Source: Pseudarthrobacter equi
GTDB lineage: Bacteria > Actinomycetota > Actinomycetes > Actinomycetales > Micrococcaceae
Reading direction: 5' to 3'
NCBI RefSeq assembly: GCF_900105535.1
Contig: NZ_LT629779.1
Coordinates: 1,178,001-1,242,000, forward strand
Length of the DNA stretch: 64,000 bases
Positions 50,938-60,258 of the stretch are shown one piece after another. The notes beneath the pieces are model-generated. The model had not been told where the DNA came from and ran no database searches. It saw only the letters and a program-made list of their open reading frames with translations. Position numbers and translations under genes: made by a program. Numbering within the stretch: position 1 is the first letter of the stretch; every line of letters begins with the position of its first letter.

Positions 50938-51614
50938 GCAGGATTCTGATTGTGGAGGACGAGGAGTCGTTCAGCGATCCTTTGTCCTATTTGCTGGGCA
51001 AGGAAGGGTTTGAGGTGGAGGTCGTGGACAACGGCCTCGATGCCATCACCGAGTTTGACCGCAACGGCGCCGACCTGGTGCTGCTGGACCTCCAGCTTCC
51101 CGGCCTGTCCGGCACCGAGGTCTGCAGGCAGCTCCGGCAGCGGTCAACCGTCCCGGTAATCATGCTGACCGCCAAGGACTCCGAGATCGACAAGGTGGTG
51201 GGCCTGGAGCTCGGCGCGGACGACTACGTCACCAAGCCGTATTCCTCGCGCGAACTGGTGGCCCGGGTCCGGGCCGTACTGCGTCGCCAGGGCGAGCCCG
51301 AGGAACTGATTTCCTCCACCGTCCAGGCCGGACCGGTCCGGATGGACATTGAACGCCATGTGGTGAGCGTGGACGGCGAGCAGGTACTGCTCCCGCTGAA
51401 GGAGTTCGAGCTCCTGGAGATGCTGCTGCGCAACTCCGGCCGGGTACTGACCCGTGGCCAGCTGATCGACAGGGTCTGGGGCTCCGATTATGTGGGGGAC
51501 ACCAAGACCCTGGACGTCCACGTCAAGCGGCTGCGCGGGAAGATCGAACCCGACCCCTCTGCGCCCCGGTTCCTGGTGACCGTGCGCGGCCTGGGCTACA
51601 AGTTCGAGCCGTAG
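50934..51614 (+). CDS. regX3: Phosphate response regulator RegX3
   Basis: A 226-residue OmpR/PhoB-type regulator: receiver with acidic pocket (ILIVEDEESF), phospho-Asp in VLLDLQLPGLSGTEVC, Lys in YVTKPYSSRELVARVR, then a winged-helix DNA-binding domain (LKEFELLEMLLRNSGRVLTR, then TLDVHVKRLRGKIE and VRGLGYKFEP). It controls phosphate-starvation genes. TTG start coupled to senX3. Confidence 0.95.
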   Translation: MSRILIVEDEESFSDPLSYLLGKEGFEVEVVDNGLDAITEFDRNGADLVLLDLQLPGLSGTEVCRQLRQRSTVPVIMLTAKDSEIDKVVGLELGADDYVTKPYSSRELVARVRAVLRRQGEPEELISSTVQAGPVRMDIERHVVSVDGEQVLLPLKEFELLEMLLRNSGRVLTRGQLIDRVWGSDYVGDTKTLDVHVKRLRGKIEPDPSAPRFLVTVRGLGYKFEP

Positions 51615-51672
51615 GTTTCCTGGCCGCATCCGACGCGCATCGCTGGTAGGCCAGGGACAAGGTTGGGCAGCA

Positions 51673-51704
51673 AAAAGGGAGGGACCGGACGGTCCCTCCC
51701 TTTT
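51673..51704. terminator. Terminator between regX3 and the convergent lipoprotein
   Basis: Perfect 14-bp arms AAAAGGGAGGGACC and GGTCCCTCCCTTTT on a GGAC loop; U-rich on both strands, so it works in both directions. Confidence 0.88.
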
Positions 51705-51734
51705 GCTGTTCTGCTGAAGTGCTTCAGCCGCGTG

Positions 51735-52292
51735 CTAGTGGCCTGCTGCGCTCTCCGAAGCGGACGGAGAAGGCGTTGCCGAGGTGCTCGGCGACGGCGT
51801 GCTGCCGGACGGCAGGTACTCCTTGTACTCGGGCAGTGTGGTGTCCAGGACGGGAACGCGCACGGTGCTGTTCACGTTGGTGCCGTCTTCGCTGACCTGG
51901 ACATCAACCAGTGAGCCGGCCTTGCCGCCGGTGGTGCTAAGGATGGCCTCGTCAGTGGTGTCGTTGAGCAGCGTGTACGAGTTCGCCTTTACGGCAACTT
52001 CGGTCTGCGATCCCTCCGCGCCCTTCATGGTCAGCTTCACGTCCTTGGACGAGGAGTTGTACACGGCGCCGATGACGCGGCCCGGCTGGTCCTCACCCGA
52101 GGAGACGATGAGGATGTTCCGGAGCTTCAGCGGGCCGAGGTCGGCGCGGATGCCGTCCGAAGCGGAGTACTGATGGTTTGTCTGCTGGGGCGTGATGTAG
52201 CCGCAGCCCGCGGTCAGCAGGCCCACGCCTACAACGGCGGCCGTCAGTGCCATCTTGCCCCGCCGGGCCCGGTTCATCGCAGTGAAACGCAC
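51735..52292 (-). CDS. Conserved actinobacterial lipoprotein
   Basis: A 185-residue lipoprotein: basic head MNRARRGKM, hydrophobic run (ALTAAVVGVGLL), lipobox TAGC. The mature domain is a beta-sandwich-like strand series (ILIVSSGEDQPGRVIGAVYN, KLTMKGAEG, TVRVPVLD) with a Ser/Pro/Thr tail. Similar proteins sit next to carD/regX3 in Micrococcaceae. The GTG start with GGAG ahead is chosen. Divergent from carD. Confidence 0.75.
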   Translation of the reverse strand: MRFTAMNRARRGKMALTAAVVGVGLLTAGCGYITPQQTNHQYSASDGIRADLGPLKLRNILIVSSGEDQPGRVIGAVYNSSSKDVKLTMKGAEGSQTEVAVKANSYTLLNDTTDEAILSTTGGKAGSLVDVQVSEDGTNVNSTVRVPVLDTTLPEYKEYLPSGSTPSPSTSATPSPSASESAAGH

Positions 52293-52549
52293 GTCACGTA
52301 CTCCTCGAGAGTCTTGAAACATTATTCAGCCCATAGCCTATCCGCAAAGGGGCTCAAACGCGGATTCGAGAGCGTCACATCATCCTTGGCAGCGCCTGCG
52401 CGATGCACTATTATCTGCGTTCGTCAAGGGGGTGGAGGGGGTCGATTGGGCCGATTTTCCGCGTATTTCTGCGGTTGGGGGCTCTTTCCGCGGCCGGTCA
52501 TATGCCTGAATCGTGATAAACTTGTCTCCGGGAAAGGGGAAATGTCCAC

Positions 52550-53032
52550 ATGGTATTTGAGGTCGGCGAGACAGTAGTTTACCCTCACCACGGTGCTGCG
52601 AAGATTGAAGAAATCAAGATGCGCACCATCAAGGGCGAAGAGAAAATGTATCTCAAGCTCAAGGTGGCTCAGGGTGATCTGACCATTGAAGTTCCAGCAG
52701 AAAACGTTGACCTTGTTGGGGTCCGGGACGTAGTGGGCAAGGAAGGCCTGGAGCACGTGTTTGATGTGCTCCGTGCCGAGTTCACCGAAGAGCCCACCAA
52801 CTGGTCACGCAGGTACAAGGCAAATCTGGAGAAGCTTGCTTCCGGTGACGTCATCAAGGTGGCAGAGGTCGTCCGCGATCTTTGGCGCCGGGATCACGAC
52901 CGGGGCCTTTCCGCAGGCGAAAAGCGAATGCTGGCCAAGGCACGGCAGATTCTGATCTCAGAACTGGCGCTGGCCGAAAAGACCGACGAGGAGAAGGCAG
53001 CAAGCGTTCTCGACGAGGTCCTGGCTTCCTAA
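52550..53032 (+). CDS. carD: CarD family transcription factor
   Basis: A 160-residue RNA-polymerase-binding protein: N-terminal Tudor-like domain ([40 protein letters not shown]), then a helical DNA-contacting domain ([20 protein letters not shown], then [20 protein letters not shown]). CarD stabilises open promoter complexes, including at rRNA promoters. A GATAAACT-type -10 lies about 30 bases ahead and GGAAAGGGGAAATG precedes the start. Terminator follows. Confidence 0.95.
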   Translation: MVFEVGETVVYPHHGAAKIEEIKMRTIKGEEKMYLKLKVAQGDLTIEVPAENVDLVGVRDVVGKEGLEHVFDVLRAEFTEEPTNWSRRYKANLEKLASGDVIKVAEVVRDLWRRDHDRGLSAGEKRMLAKARQILISELALAEKTDEEKAASVLDEVLAS

Positions 53033-53040
53033 GAATTGAG

Positions 53041-53077
53041 CCCCGGCAGCACGGAAGTGCGGCCGGGGTTTCTTTTT
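53041..53077 (+). terminator. Terminator of carD
   Basis: CCCCGGC/GCCGGGG with inner GCAC/GTGC on a GGAA loop, followed by TTTCTTTTTG. Confidence 0.9.
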
Positions 53078-53152
53078 GTCCAAAAACACCCCGGCGAGCC
53101 CCCGGTGACTGCGTCGGGACGCATCAGGCACGTGGGACGTAGGCTAGTCCGC

Positions 53153-53935
53153 ATGAGCGAAACACCAACCCGCCCGGTCACCGCGGTGATCCTGGTGGCT
53201 GCAGGTTCGGGCCAGCGGCTCGGCTACGGCATGCCCAAAGCAGCCGTGCCCCTGGGCGGCGAAACCATCCTGATGCATGCCCTCCGGGGCATCGTCGCAT
53301 CCGGCGTGTCCACCCAGGTCTGCGTGGTCCTGCCTGAAGGCGACGACGGCCTGCGCTCCCTTTGCGACGCCTTCCGGGAAGAACTGGCCGACGGCGGCCC
53401 GCTCCTGACCGTCGTCGACGGCGGCCCCACCCGCGCGGACTCGGTCCGGCAGGGCATCGGCGCCCTGATGGACGGCATCGACGCTGTCCTGGTGCACGAT
53501 GCCGCCAGGGCGCTCGCCCCGGAAGGGGTCTTCCACCGCGTCGTCGACGCACTCGCGGCCGGGGCCGAGGCTGTCATCCCTGCCGTCCCCATGGTGGACA
53601 CCGTCAAGACCGTGACGCCCACGCCCGCCGGGGACCACGCCGTCGCGCCCGAAATGGTGGCCGGGACCGCGGCCCGCGAAAACCTTCGCGCCGTACAAAC
53701 GCCGCAGGGCTTCCGCGCGGAGACCCTGCGGCGCGCCCACCAAGCAGCGCAGGCGCTGGAACCGGCGGAAGCCGCCGCGGTCACTGATGATGCGATGCTC
53801 GTCGAGATGACCGGTACCGACGTCTACGTGGTGCGCGGTTCCACCCAGTCACTGAAGATCACCACGCCCTTGGACCTCATCTTCGCCGAAGGGCTCCTGG
53901 AAGGTCCCCTCGGAGCCCGGTGGGTGGAGGGATGA
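53153..53935 (+). CDS. ispD: 2-C-methyl-D-erythritol 4-phosphate cytidylyltransferase
   Basis: A 260-residue nucleotidyltransferase of the MEP isoprenoid pathway: [20 protein letters not shown] (CTP-binding), [48 protein letters not shown]. It joins MEP to CMP. The ATG chosen matches the family; the longer frame reads through the carD terminator. Its stop overlaps the ispF start. Confidence 0.95.
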   Translation: MSETPTRPVTAVILVAAGSGQRLGYGMPKAAVPLGGETILMHALRGIVASGVSTQVCVVLPEGDDGLRSLCDAFREELADGGPLLTVVDGGPTRADSVRQGIGALMDGIDAVLVHDAARALAPEGVFHRVVDALAAGAEAVIPAVPMVDTVKTVTPTPAGDHAVAPEMVAGTAARENLRAVQTPQGFRAETLRRAHQAAQALEPAEAAAVTDDAMLVEMTGTDVYVVRGSTQSLKITTPLDLIFAEGLLEGPLGARWVEG

Positions 53936-54447
53936 ACGGGGAGGGCATGATCATTCCCCGCACGGGAATTGGGCTGGACGTCCACGCTTTCGCTGCGGAA
54001 GGGGAAGCACGCCAACTCTGGGTGGGCGGCCTCCTCTGGCCGGGCGAGCGTGGCCTTGCCGGACACTCGGACGGCGACCCGGTAGCCCACGCCGCCGCCG
54101 ACGCGCTGTTCTCGGCCGCCGGCGTCGGTGACCTCGGGACCCATTTCGGCACCGACCGGCCCGAGTTCGCCGGGGCATCGGGGGTAACCCTGCTCGCTGA
54201 GGCTGCGCGGATCGTCCGGGCGGCAGGATTTGAGATCGGCAACATCGCCGTGCAGTTCGTGGCCAACCGTCCCAAGTTCGGTCCCCGCCGCGAGGAATCG
54301 CAGCAGGTCCTCTCTGACGCTGCCGGCGCCCCGGTCAGCGTCACTGCCACCACCAGCGACGGCCTCGGATTCACGGGCCGCGGCGAAGGGATCTCCGCTG
54401 TGGCCACCGCCCTGGTGTATCCGCGCCTTTCCGAGTCCATCGGCTAA
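53932..54447 (+). CDS. ispF: 2-C-methyl-D-erythritol 2,4-cyclodiphosphate synthase
   Basis: A 171-residue enzyme: [13 protein letters not shown] (metal-binding Asp-x-His), [34 protein letters not shown], and the C-terminal [20 protein letters not shown]. It forms the cyclic diphosphate of the MEP pathway. Coupled to ispD (ATGA). Confidence 0.95.
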   Translation: MNGEGMIIPRTGIGLDVHAFAAEGEARQLWVGGLLWPGERGLAGHSDGDPVAHAAADALFSAAGVGDLGTHFGTDRPEFAGASGVTLLAEAARIVRAAGFEIGNIAVQFVANRPKFGPRREESQQVLSDAAGAPVSVTATTSDGLGFTGRGEGISAVATALVYPRLSESIG

Positions 54448-54470
54448 TAGGCATCGGCTAATCTGGAGCG

Positions 54471-55937
54471 GTGACCCTGCGCTTCTATGACACTGCCTCC
54501 GCCGAAGTCCGGAACTTCGTCCCCCTCGTAGCCGGAAGGGCCAGCCTCTACTACTGCGGGGCTACCGTGCAGGGCATGCCCCACGTCGGCCACATCCGTT
54601 CCGCCATTGCGTTCGACCAGTTGACCCGCTGGCTCACCCACCGCGGGCTGCGGGTCACGGTGGTCCGCAACGTCACGGACATTGACGACAAGATCCTCGC
54701 CAAGTCAGAGGCATCCTTCGCCTCCGGATTTCAGCCCGAACCGGGCGAGGTTCCGGGCGAGGAATGGTGGGCGCTGGCCTACCGCTACGAGCAGGAATTC
54801 CTCAAGGCCTACGACGCCCTGGGGGTCTCCCGCCCCACCTACGAACCCAGGGCCACTGGCCACATCCCGGAAATGCACGCCCTGATCCAGCAACTGATCG
54901 ACCGCGGCCACGCCTATCCGGCGCTCGATGATTCCGGCGATGTGTACTTCGACGTGCGTTCGTGGAGCAAATACGGTGCCCTGACGCGGCAGAACATTGA
55001 TGACATGCAGGCGGCACCCGACGCCGACCCCCGGGGTAAGCGGGACCCCCGCGACTTTGCGCTGTGGAAGGGTTCCAAAGAGGGCGAACCTGCCACCGCC
55101 AGCTGGGCGTCGCCCTGGGGTGCGGGCCGCCCCGGCTGGCACCTGGAATGCTCGGCGATGGTGACCAAGTACCTTGGCACCGAATTCGACATCCACGGCG
55201 GCGGCCTGGACCTGCGGTTCCCGCACCACGAAAACGAGATGGCGCAGTCGCAGGCCGCCGGGCACGGGTTCGCCAACTTCTGGATGCACAACGGCATGGT
55301 CACCTACGAGGGTGAAAAAATGTCCAAGTCCATCGGCAACACCATCAGCCCCGGCGAAATGCTGAAGCTCGCCTCGCCCCGCGTGGTGCGGTACTACCTC
55401 GGCCAAGCCCACTACCGGTCGATCCTGGACTACCGCCCCACATCCCTCCAGGAGGCCGCTGCCGCCGTCGAACGCATCGATGGGTTCCTGGCGAAGGCCG
55501 TGGCGCGCTTCGGCACCGACTTCGGCTTCGTGGCAGGGGAGTACGGCCCCTCAACGGGCAGCGTTGAGGCCTTTTACGCCGCGATGGATGACGACCTGAA
55601 CGTCCCCCGCGCCCTGGCGGCACTGCATGAGACGGTGCGGGCAGGAAACACCGCCCTTGCCGACGGCGATGACGACTCCGCACGGAAGGCGATGTACGCC
55701 GTCGTCATCATGACCGACGTGCTGGGGCTCAACGCCGTCGCCGGCTCGGAAAAAACCAGCACCCGCGAAGCCGAGGCACTGGCTGTCCTGGTGGAGGCGC
55801 AGCTTGCCGCCCGTGCCACCGCCCGCGCCGGGAAGGACTGGGCAGCCTCCGATGCCATCCGCGACACGCTCAACGAGGCCGGCGTGGTGGTGGAGGACGG
55901 TCCGGACGGTGCCACGTGGAGTTTGAAACGGGATTGA
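54471..55937 (+). CDS. cysS: Cysteinyl-tRNA synthetase
   Basis: A 488-residue class I synthetase: zinc Cys in [20 protein letters not shown] with the HIGH-type motif, [10 protein letters not shown] (Zn), [20 protein letters not shown], and [10 protein letters not shown] helical anticodon domain and C-terminal part ([14 protein letters not shown]) follow. Full family length. GTG start 23 bases after ispF; probably in the same transcript. Confidence 0.96.
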   Translation: MTLRFYDTASAEVRNFVPLVAGRASLYYCGATVQGMPHVGHIRSAIAFDQLTRWLTHRGLRVTVVRNVTDIDDKILAKSEASFASGFQPEPGEVPGEEWWALAYRYEQEFLKAYDALGVSRPTYEPRATGHIPEMHALIQQLIDRGHAYPALDDSGDVYFDVRSWSKYGALTRQNIDDMQAAPDADPRGKRDPRDFALWKGSKEGEPATASWASPWGAGRPGWHLECSAMVTKYLGTEFDIHGGGLDLRFPHHENEMAQSQAAGHGFANFWMHNGMVTYEGEKMSKSIGNTISPGEMLKLASPRVVRYYLGQAHYRSILDYRPTSLQEAAAAVERIDGFLAKAVARFGTDFGFVAGEYGPSTGSVEAFYAAMDDDLNVPRALAALHETVRAGNTALADGDDDSARKAMYAVVIMTDVLGLNAVAGSEKTSTREAEALAVLVEAQLAARATARAGKDWAASDAIRDTLNEAGVVVEDGPDGATWSLKRD

Positions 55938-56028
55938 GCGCCGGGACCCAAAAGCCCGGGAACCCGATTTTTCTTCGGTCAGTAGACTGGTAGCCGGACT
56001 CAGTCAACACAATCAAGGGTGGAACATC

Positions 56029-57018
56029 ATGGCCAACAATGGTCGCCGATCGGTTAAAGCGAAGAAGGGCCCAACCATCGGGACCGGTGGCCATGGCCGC
56101 AAGGCCCTGGAAGGCAAGGGCCCCACGCCCAAGGCGGAGGACCGTCCGTACCACAAGGCACATAAGTCCAAGCAGCTCGCTGAGCGCTCGGCCGCCAAAC
56201 GCAACCCCGGTGCCCGCAGCGCCGGCGCCGGCAAGTCCGGCCCCAAGGGCCGCGCCACCGAGGAAGTAGTCACCGGACGCAACTCGGTAGTGGAAGCCCT
56301 CCGCGCCGGCATCCCCGCGAAGGCACTGCACGTCGCCATCCGTATCGAAATGGATGACCGCGTCAAGGAGTCCCTCAAGCTGGCGGCGGAACGCGGCATC
56401 CCGCTGCTGGAAACCGGCAAGCCTGAACTGGACCGGATGACCGACGACGCCGTCCACCAGGGCCTCGTCCTGCAGATCCCGCCCTACGATTACGCCGATG
56501 CCTATGAGCTCGCCGAAGAAACCGTGGAGAAGTGGAAGAAGGGGCACGTCAGCAACGCGCCCCTGTTCGTGGCACTGGACGGCATCACCGACCCCCGCAA
56601 CCTCGGCGCCATCATCCGCTCCGTCTCTGCCTTCAGCGGCCACGGCGTGATTGTTCCGGAGCGCCGCTCCGTTGGCGTCACCGCCTCGGCGTGGAAGACC
56701 AGCGCCGGCGCTGCGGTCCGCGTGCCGGTGGCCCGGGCATCAAACCTCAACAGCGCCCTCAAGCAGTTCAAGAACATGGGCATCTTTGTCCTGGGCCTGG
56801 ACGGCGACGGCGACGTGTCACTGCCGGACCTGAGCCTCGCCACCGAACCGGTGTGCATCGTGGTGGGTTCCGAAGGCAAGGGCCTGAGCCGGCTGGTCCG
56901 CGAAAACTGCGACCAGATCGTCTCCATCCCCATCGATTCGGCCATGGAATCGCTCAACGCGTCCATGGCGGTAGGCATCACGCTGTACGAGGTTTCCCGC
57001 CAGCGCGCAGCCAAGTAG
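56029..57018 (+). CDS. rlmB: 23S rRNA 2'-O-ribose methyltransferase RlmB/TrmH family
   Basis: A 329-residue SPOUT methyltransferase. The first 80 residues are basic and disordered (Lys/Gly/Ala rich, with RSVKAKKGPTIGTGGHGRKA), as in actinobacterial members. Then a substrate-binding domain (VVTGRNSVVEALRAGIPAKA) and the knotted catalytic core (LDGITDPRNLGAIIRSVSAF, IVVGSEGKGLSRLVRENCDQ, IPIDSAMESLNASMAVGITL). It modifies 23S rRNA, likely G2251 (E. coli numbering). A TAGACT -10 lies about 40 bases ahead. Confidence 0.93.
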   Translation: MANNGRRSVKAKKGPTIGTGGHGRKALEGKGPTPKAEDRPYHKAHKSKQLAERSAAKRNPGARSAGAGKSGPKGRATEEVVTGRNSVVEALRAGIPAKALHVAIRIEMDDRVKESLKLAAERGIPLLETGKPELDRMTDDAVHQGLVLQIPPYDYADAYELAEETVEKWKKGHVSNAPLFVALDGITDPRNLGAIIRSVSAFSGHGVIVPERRSVGVTASAWKTSAGAAVRVPVARASNLNSALKQFKNMGIFVLGLDGDGDVSLPDLSLATEPVCIVVGSEGKGLSRLVRENCDQIVSIPIDSAMESLNASMAVGITLYEVSRQRAAK

Positions 57019-57079
57019 TCAGTCCGGGCTCCTCCCGGCAGGGTCCATTCGGGTCCTGCCGGACGGGGTCCAGGCGGTC

Positions 57080-57118
57080 CTCCCGTCCGGTTCTCCCATC
57101 CGGTTCTCCCGTCCGGGG
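57080..57118. repeat. Three tandem 13-bp units
   Basis: CTCCCGTCCGGTT, CTCCCATCCGGTT and CTCCCGTCCGGGG follow each other without gap between rlmB and glgX. A CCGGCAGG/CCTGCCGG hairpin precedes them. Confidence 0.6.
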
Positions 57119-57154
57119 GCCGGGCCGGCGTCATGTGTGACGCTGGCGCAGGCC

Positions 57155-57174
57155 AGTAGCCGCCGGCGGCTACT
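57155..57174. promoter_or_regulatory. Perfect 20-bp palindrome at the glgX promoter
   Basis: AGTAGCCGCCGGCGGCTACT is perfectly self-complementary and ends 9 bases ahead of the glgX ATG, overlapping the likely promoter or leader. A regulator-binding site is probable. Confidence 0.55.
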
Positions 57175-57183
57175 ATTTAGCTA

Positions 57184-59295
57184 ATGGTCATGCCGCTCTT
57201 CGACACCGCTTCCACCATGGACGCCTCAACGGCGGTTCCCCTCGGTGTCAGCGTCCCGCGCCCCGATTCAGAGGGCTCCGGCCCGGGGAACGGGGGCCGG
57301 GCCAACGTTGCCTGCTATGCCCCCGGTGTGCCCAGCCTGGAAATCGTGTACCAGCCCCCGGGCGGTGAATGGCGCGTCCAGCCGCTGCCGAACGTTACCC
57401 ACGGAGTCCACCACGGCATCGTCGCGGACCTGCCTCCGGGCTCCCGCTATGGCTTCCGCCCTGCCTCCGGCGAACAGTCGCTGCCTGTGGCGGTACCGGC
57501 CAACGGGCTGGACGAGGACGGCAGCCGCCCGCTGCTGGATCCGTATGGCCGGGCCGTGGATCTGCGGGACGGCCTCCTCACCAGCGCCCGCACGGCCGGC
57601 GACTTTGACTGGGGAACGGACAGCCGCCTGAGGCTGCCGTGGCGGAACACCATCATCTACGAGGCACACGTCCGCGGGCAGACCATGCTCCACCCCGATG
57701 TCCCCGAAGAACTCCGCGGGACCTACGCGGGCATGGCGCACCCGGCAGTCCTTGAGCACCTCAAAGGACTTGGCATCACGTCAGTGCAGCTGCTGCCGGT
57801 CCATTTCCACCTGGACGAACCGCACCTGCAGGACCTGGGCCTGACGAATTACTGGGGCTACAACACGGCGGCCTTCTTCGCACTGCATCCCGGCTATGCC
57901 ACGGGCGCGGCGCAGGATGCCGGACCGCAGGCGGTCCAGAACGAGTTCAAGGCCATGGTCAAGGCCTTCCATGAGGCAGGACTGGAAGTCATCCTGGATG
58001 TGGTCTACAACCACACCGCGGAGGGCGGCGCGGACGGGCAGACCATCAGCTTCCGAGGGCTGGGGGAGAACCGCTACTACCGGACGGACGGCCACGGGAA
58101 GTACCTGGACACCACCGGGTGCGGAAACAGCCTCAACTTCGCCGAACCCCGGGTCATCCAGCTGGTCCTCGACTCACTGCGGTACTGGGTGGACGAATTC
58201 CACGTTGATGGTTTCCGCTTCGACCTGGCAGTGACCCTGTGCCGGAACGGCGACAACGAGTTCGACCCCCGGCACCCCTTCCTGGTGGCCGTCGCCGCTG
58301 ACCCTGTCCTGTCCGACACCAAGCTCATCGCCGAACCGTGGGACGTTGGCTACGGCGGGTGGCAGACGGGCCGCTTCCCCATGGGCTGGGTTGATTGGAA
58401 CGACCACTTCCGGGATTCCGTCCGGTCCTTCTGGCTCGCCGACCGGGCAGCACTGGAGGCCGGTGGGCAGGGCGGCTCGGTGGCAAAACTGGCCGACGCC
58501 CTGTCCGGTTCCGCTGCGCTGTTCGAAGGCTCGGGCCGGTCCCGCCTCGCGTCAGTGAACTACGTGACGGCCCACGACGGCTTCACGCTGAACGACCTTG
58601 TGTCCTACGACAGGAAACACAACGAAGCCAACGGCGAACAGAACCGCGACGGGCACGGCGACAACCGAAGCTACAACCATGGCGTGGAGGGGCCCACCGA
58701 GGACGGTGAGATCCTGGCCAGGCGTGCCCAGTCGCGCCGGAACATGATGGCGTCGCTGATGATCTCCCTCGGCATTCCCATGATTACCGCCGGCGACGAA
58801 CTGGCACGCACCCAGCAAGGGAACAACAATGCCTACTGCCAGGACAACGCACTGACCTGGGTGGATTGGACGCGTACCCCGGAATCGCATGAGATGCTCC
58901 GCAGCACCAAGCGGTACATCCGGCTCCGCAAGGAGTTCCTGGCGGCGCAGCCGCACCACTTCCCGGTCCGGGACGAGCAGTCCTACCTGTACTGGTACGA
59001 CCACAACGGCCAACCGATGTCCATGGAACGCTGGAACGATCCGCAGCACCGAGTGATGCAGTTGCTCCTGGGCTCCGACGACGGTGAGCTGGCTGGCCTG
59101 GTAGTGGTGAACGGAACCGGTTCGGACGTCACCATCACGCTTCCGCCGCTGGCCGCGGAAGGCACAGGCCCCCGCATGTTCGAACTGCGGCTCACCACCT
59201 CCCCGCTGCACGAACTGCGGCAGGGCGGCCTGGTGGCTTCGGGTGAAAAGGACCTGGTGGAGGCCAACTCCATCAGCATTTACCGCAACGCCTAG
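57184..59295 (+). CDS. glgX: Glycogen debranching enzyme (isoamylase type)
   Basis: A 703-residue GH13 enzyme. N-terminal CBM48-like domain (to about 140), catalytic barrel with the four regions: DVVYNHTAEGG, FRFDLAVTLCRN (nucleophile Asp), LIAEPWDVGYGGWQTGRFPM (acid Glu) and NYVTAHDGFTLNDLVSYDRK. GlgX cleaves alpha-1,6 branches left after phosphorylase action. C-terminal beta-sandwich (LAGLVVVNGTGSDVTITLPP) completes it. Works with GlgP and the GlgE pathway encoded next. Confidence 0.94.
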   Translation: MVMPLFDTASTMDASTAVPLGVSVPRPDSEGSGPGNGGRANVACYAPGVPSLEIVYQPPGGEWRVQPLPNVTHGVHHGIVADLPPGSRYGFRPASGEQSLPVAVPANGLDEDGSRPLLDPYGRAVDLRDGLLTSARTAGDFDWGTDSRLRLPWRNTIIYEAHVRGQTMLHPDVPEELRGTYAGMAHPAVLEHLKGLGITSVQLLPVHFHLDEPHLQDLGLTNYWGYNTAAFFALHPGYATGAAQDAGPQAVQNEFKAMVKAFHEAGLEVILDVVYNHTAEGGADGQTISFRGLGENRYYRTDGHGKYLDTTGCGNSLNFAEPRVIQLVLDSLRYWVDEFHVDGFRFDLAVTLCRNGDNEFDPRHPFLVAVAADPVLSDTKLIAEPWDVGYGGWQTGRFPMGWVDWNDHFRDSVRSFWLADRAALEAGGQGGSVAKLADALSGSAALFEGSGRSRLASVNYVTAHDGFTLNDLVSYDRKHNEANGEQNRDGHGDNRSYNHGVEGPTEDGEILARRAQSRRNMMASLMISLGIPMITAGDELARTQQGNNNAYCQDNALTWVDWTRTPESHEMLRSTKRYIRLRKEFLAAQPHHFPVRDEQSYLYWYDHNGQPMSMERWNDPQHRVMQLLLGSDDGELAGLVVVNGTGSDVTITLPPLAAEGTGPRMFELRLTTSPLHELRQGGLVASGEKDLVEANSISIYRNA

Positions 59296-59311
59296 CCCGG
59301 GATAACCGACC

Positions 59312-59821
59312 ATGCGCAACCGCAAGATCCTGCCCCTGCTGCTTGCCGCCCTCGTGGTGGTGGCAGTGCTTGTCTTCGGCGGCCAGGGAGTCCTGGGCCA
59401 GTTGACGGAGGGCACTACGACGGCGCCCACCACCGGCGCGGCGGCGGCATCAGCGGCCGCGTCCCCGGCACAGTCCCGGCCGGCGCCAGCGCACCCGTCC
59501 CAGGCGGCGCCGGCGCCCGCCCAAAAGAACCCCTCCGCCCTGCCGGCCATCAGGGAATCCCAGCTGCCGGACGAAGGGCGCCGGGTCCTGGCACTGATCC
59601 GCGCAGGCGGCCCTTACCGCTACAGCCAGGATGACCAGGCCTTCGGCAACTTTGAAGGGATCCTGCCCCGCCGGGACCGCGGTTACTACCGCGAATACAC
59701 TGTGCCCACTCCGGGGGAGTCGGACCGCGGCGCCCGCCGGATCGTTGCCGGTGCGGACGGCGAAAAGTACTACACCGGCGACCACTACGAATCGTTCTCG
59801 TTCATTACGGAAGGCAGCTAG
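59312..59821 (+). CDS. Secreted guanyl-specific ribonuclease (barnase-like)
   Basis: A 169-residue precursor: N-terminal anchor or signal (ILPLLLAALVVVAVLVFG), an Ala/Pro-rich linker, then the ribonuclease N1/T1/barnase domain with LIRAGGPYRYSQDDQAFGNF, GILPRRDRGYYREYTVPTPG (Glu and Arg) and RGARRIVAGADGEKYYTGDH with the catalytic His. Cleaves RNA after G outside the cell. A barstar gene follows eight bases later to protect the cytoplasm. Confidence 0.9.
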   Translation: MRNRKILPLLLAALVVVAVLVFGGQGVLGQLTEGTTTAPTTGAAAASAAASPAQSRPAPAHPSQAAPAPAQKNPSALPAIRESQLPDEGRRVLALIRAGGPYRYSQDDQAFGNFEGILPRRDRGYYREYTVPTPGESDRGARRIVAGADGEKYYTGDHYESFSFITEGS

Positions 59822-59828
59822 CAGCACC

Positions 59829-60185
59829 ATGAAGATCTACTCCGGCGACACCTGGACCCTCGAGGAACTGCAGGAGCAGGTGGCGGACGCCGGCCGCCGC
59901 AGCCTGGTCATCCCCCCGGCGGACAGCAAACGCGCGGTCCTGGAAACCTTCGGCGAGGTCCTGAGTTTCCCGGAACACTACGGGGTCAACCTCGACGCGC
60001 TGAACGATTCGCTGCATGACTTCGCGGACAGCATTGCGGACAACGGCAACCCGCCCGTCACTGTCCTCTGGCAGGTGGCGGCACCGTTCCGCACCGACAG
60101 GTCGTTCGGCATCCTCTGCGAAATCCTCCAGGACGCCGAACGTTACGCTGGCAAGGACCTGGCGGTCACCGCCGTTCTCCTCTGA
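59829..60185 (+). CDS. Barstar-family ribonuclease inhibitor
   Basis: A 118-residue barstar: ATLEELQEQVADAG-like N-terminus, PADSKRAVLETFGEVLSFPE (inhibitory helix with Tyr in HYGVNLDALNDSLHDFADS), then strands (VTVLWQVAAP) and the C-terminal helix (GILCEILQDAERYAG). It binds the partner RNase tightly inside the cell. Coupled to the RNase gene; terminator follows. Confidence 0.92.
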   Translation: MKIYSGDTWTLEELQEQVADAGRRSLVIPPADSKRAVLETFGEVLSFPEHYGVNLDALNDSLHDFADSIADNGNPPVTVLWQVAAPFRTDRSFGILCEILQDAERYAGKDLAVTAVLL

Positions 60186-60186
60186 A

Positions 60187-60232
60187 CATCACAACAGGAG
60201 GGAAGCCCATGGGCTTCCCTCCAGTTGTGATG
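60187..60232. terminator. Bidirectional terminator between barstar and glgP
   Basis: CATCACAAC/GTTGTGATG and GGAGGGAAGCCC/GGGCTTCCCTCC form a nearly perfect 21-bp stem; convergent genes on both sides. Confidence 0.85.
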
Positions 60233-60258
60233 CTCAGCCGGCCTGGATGGCCTGAATG

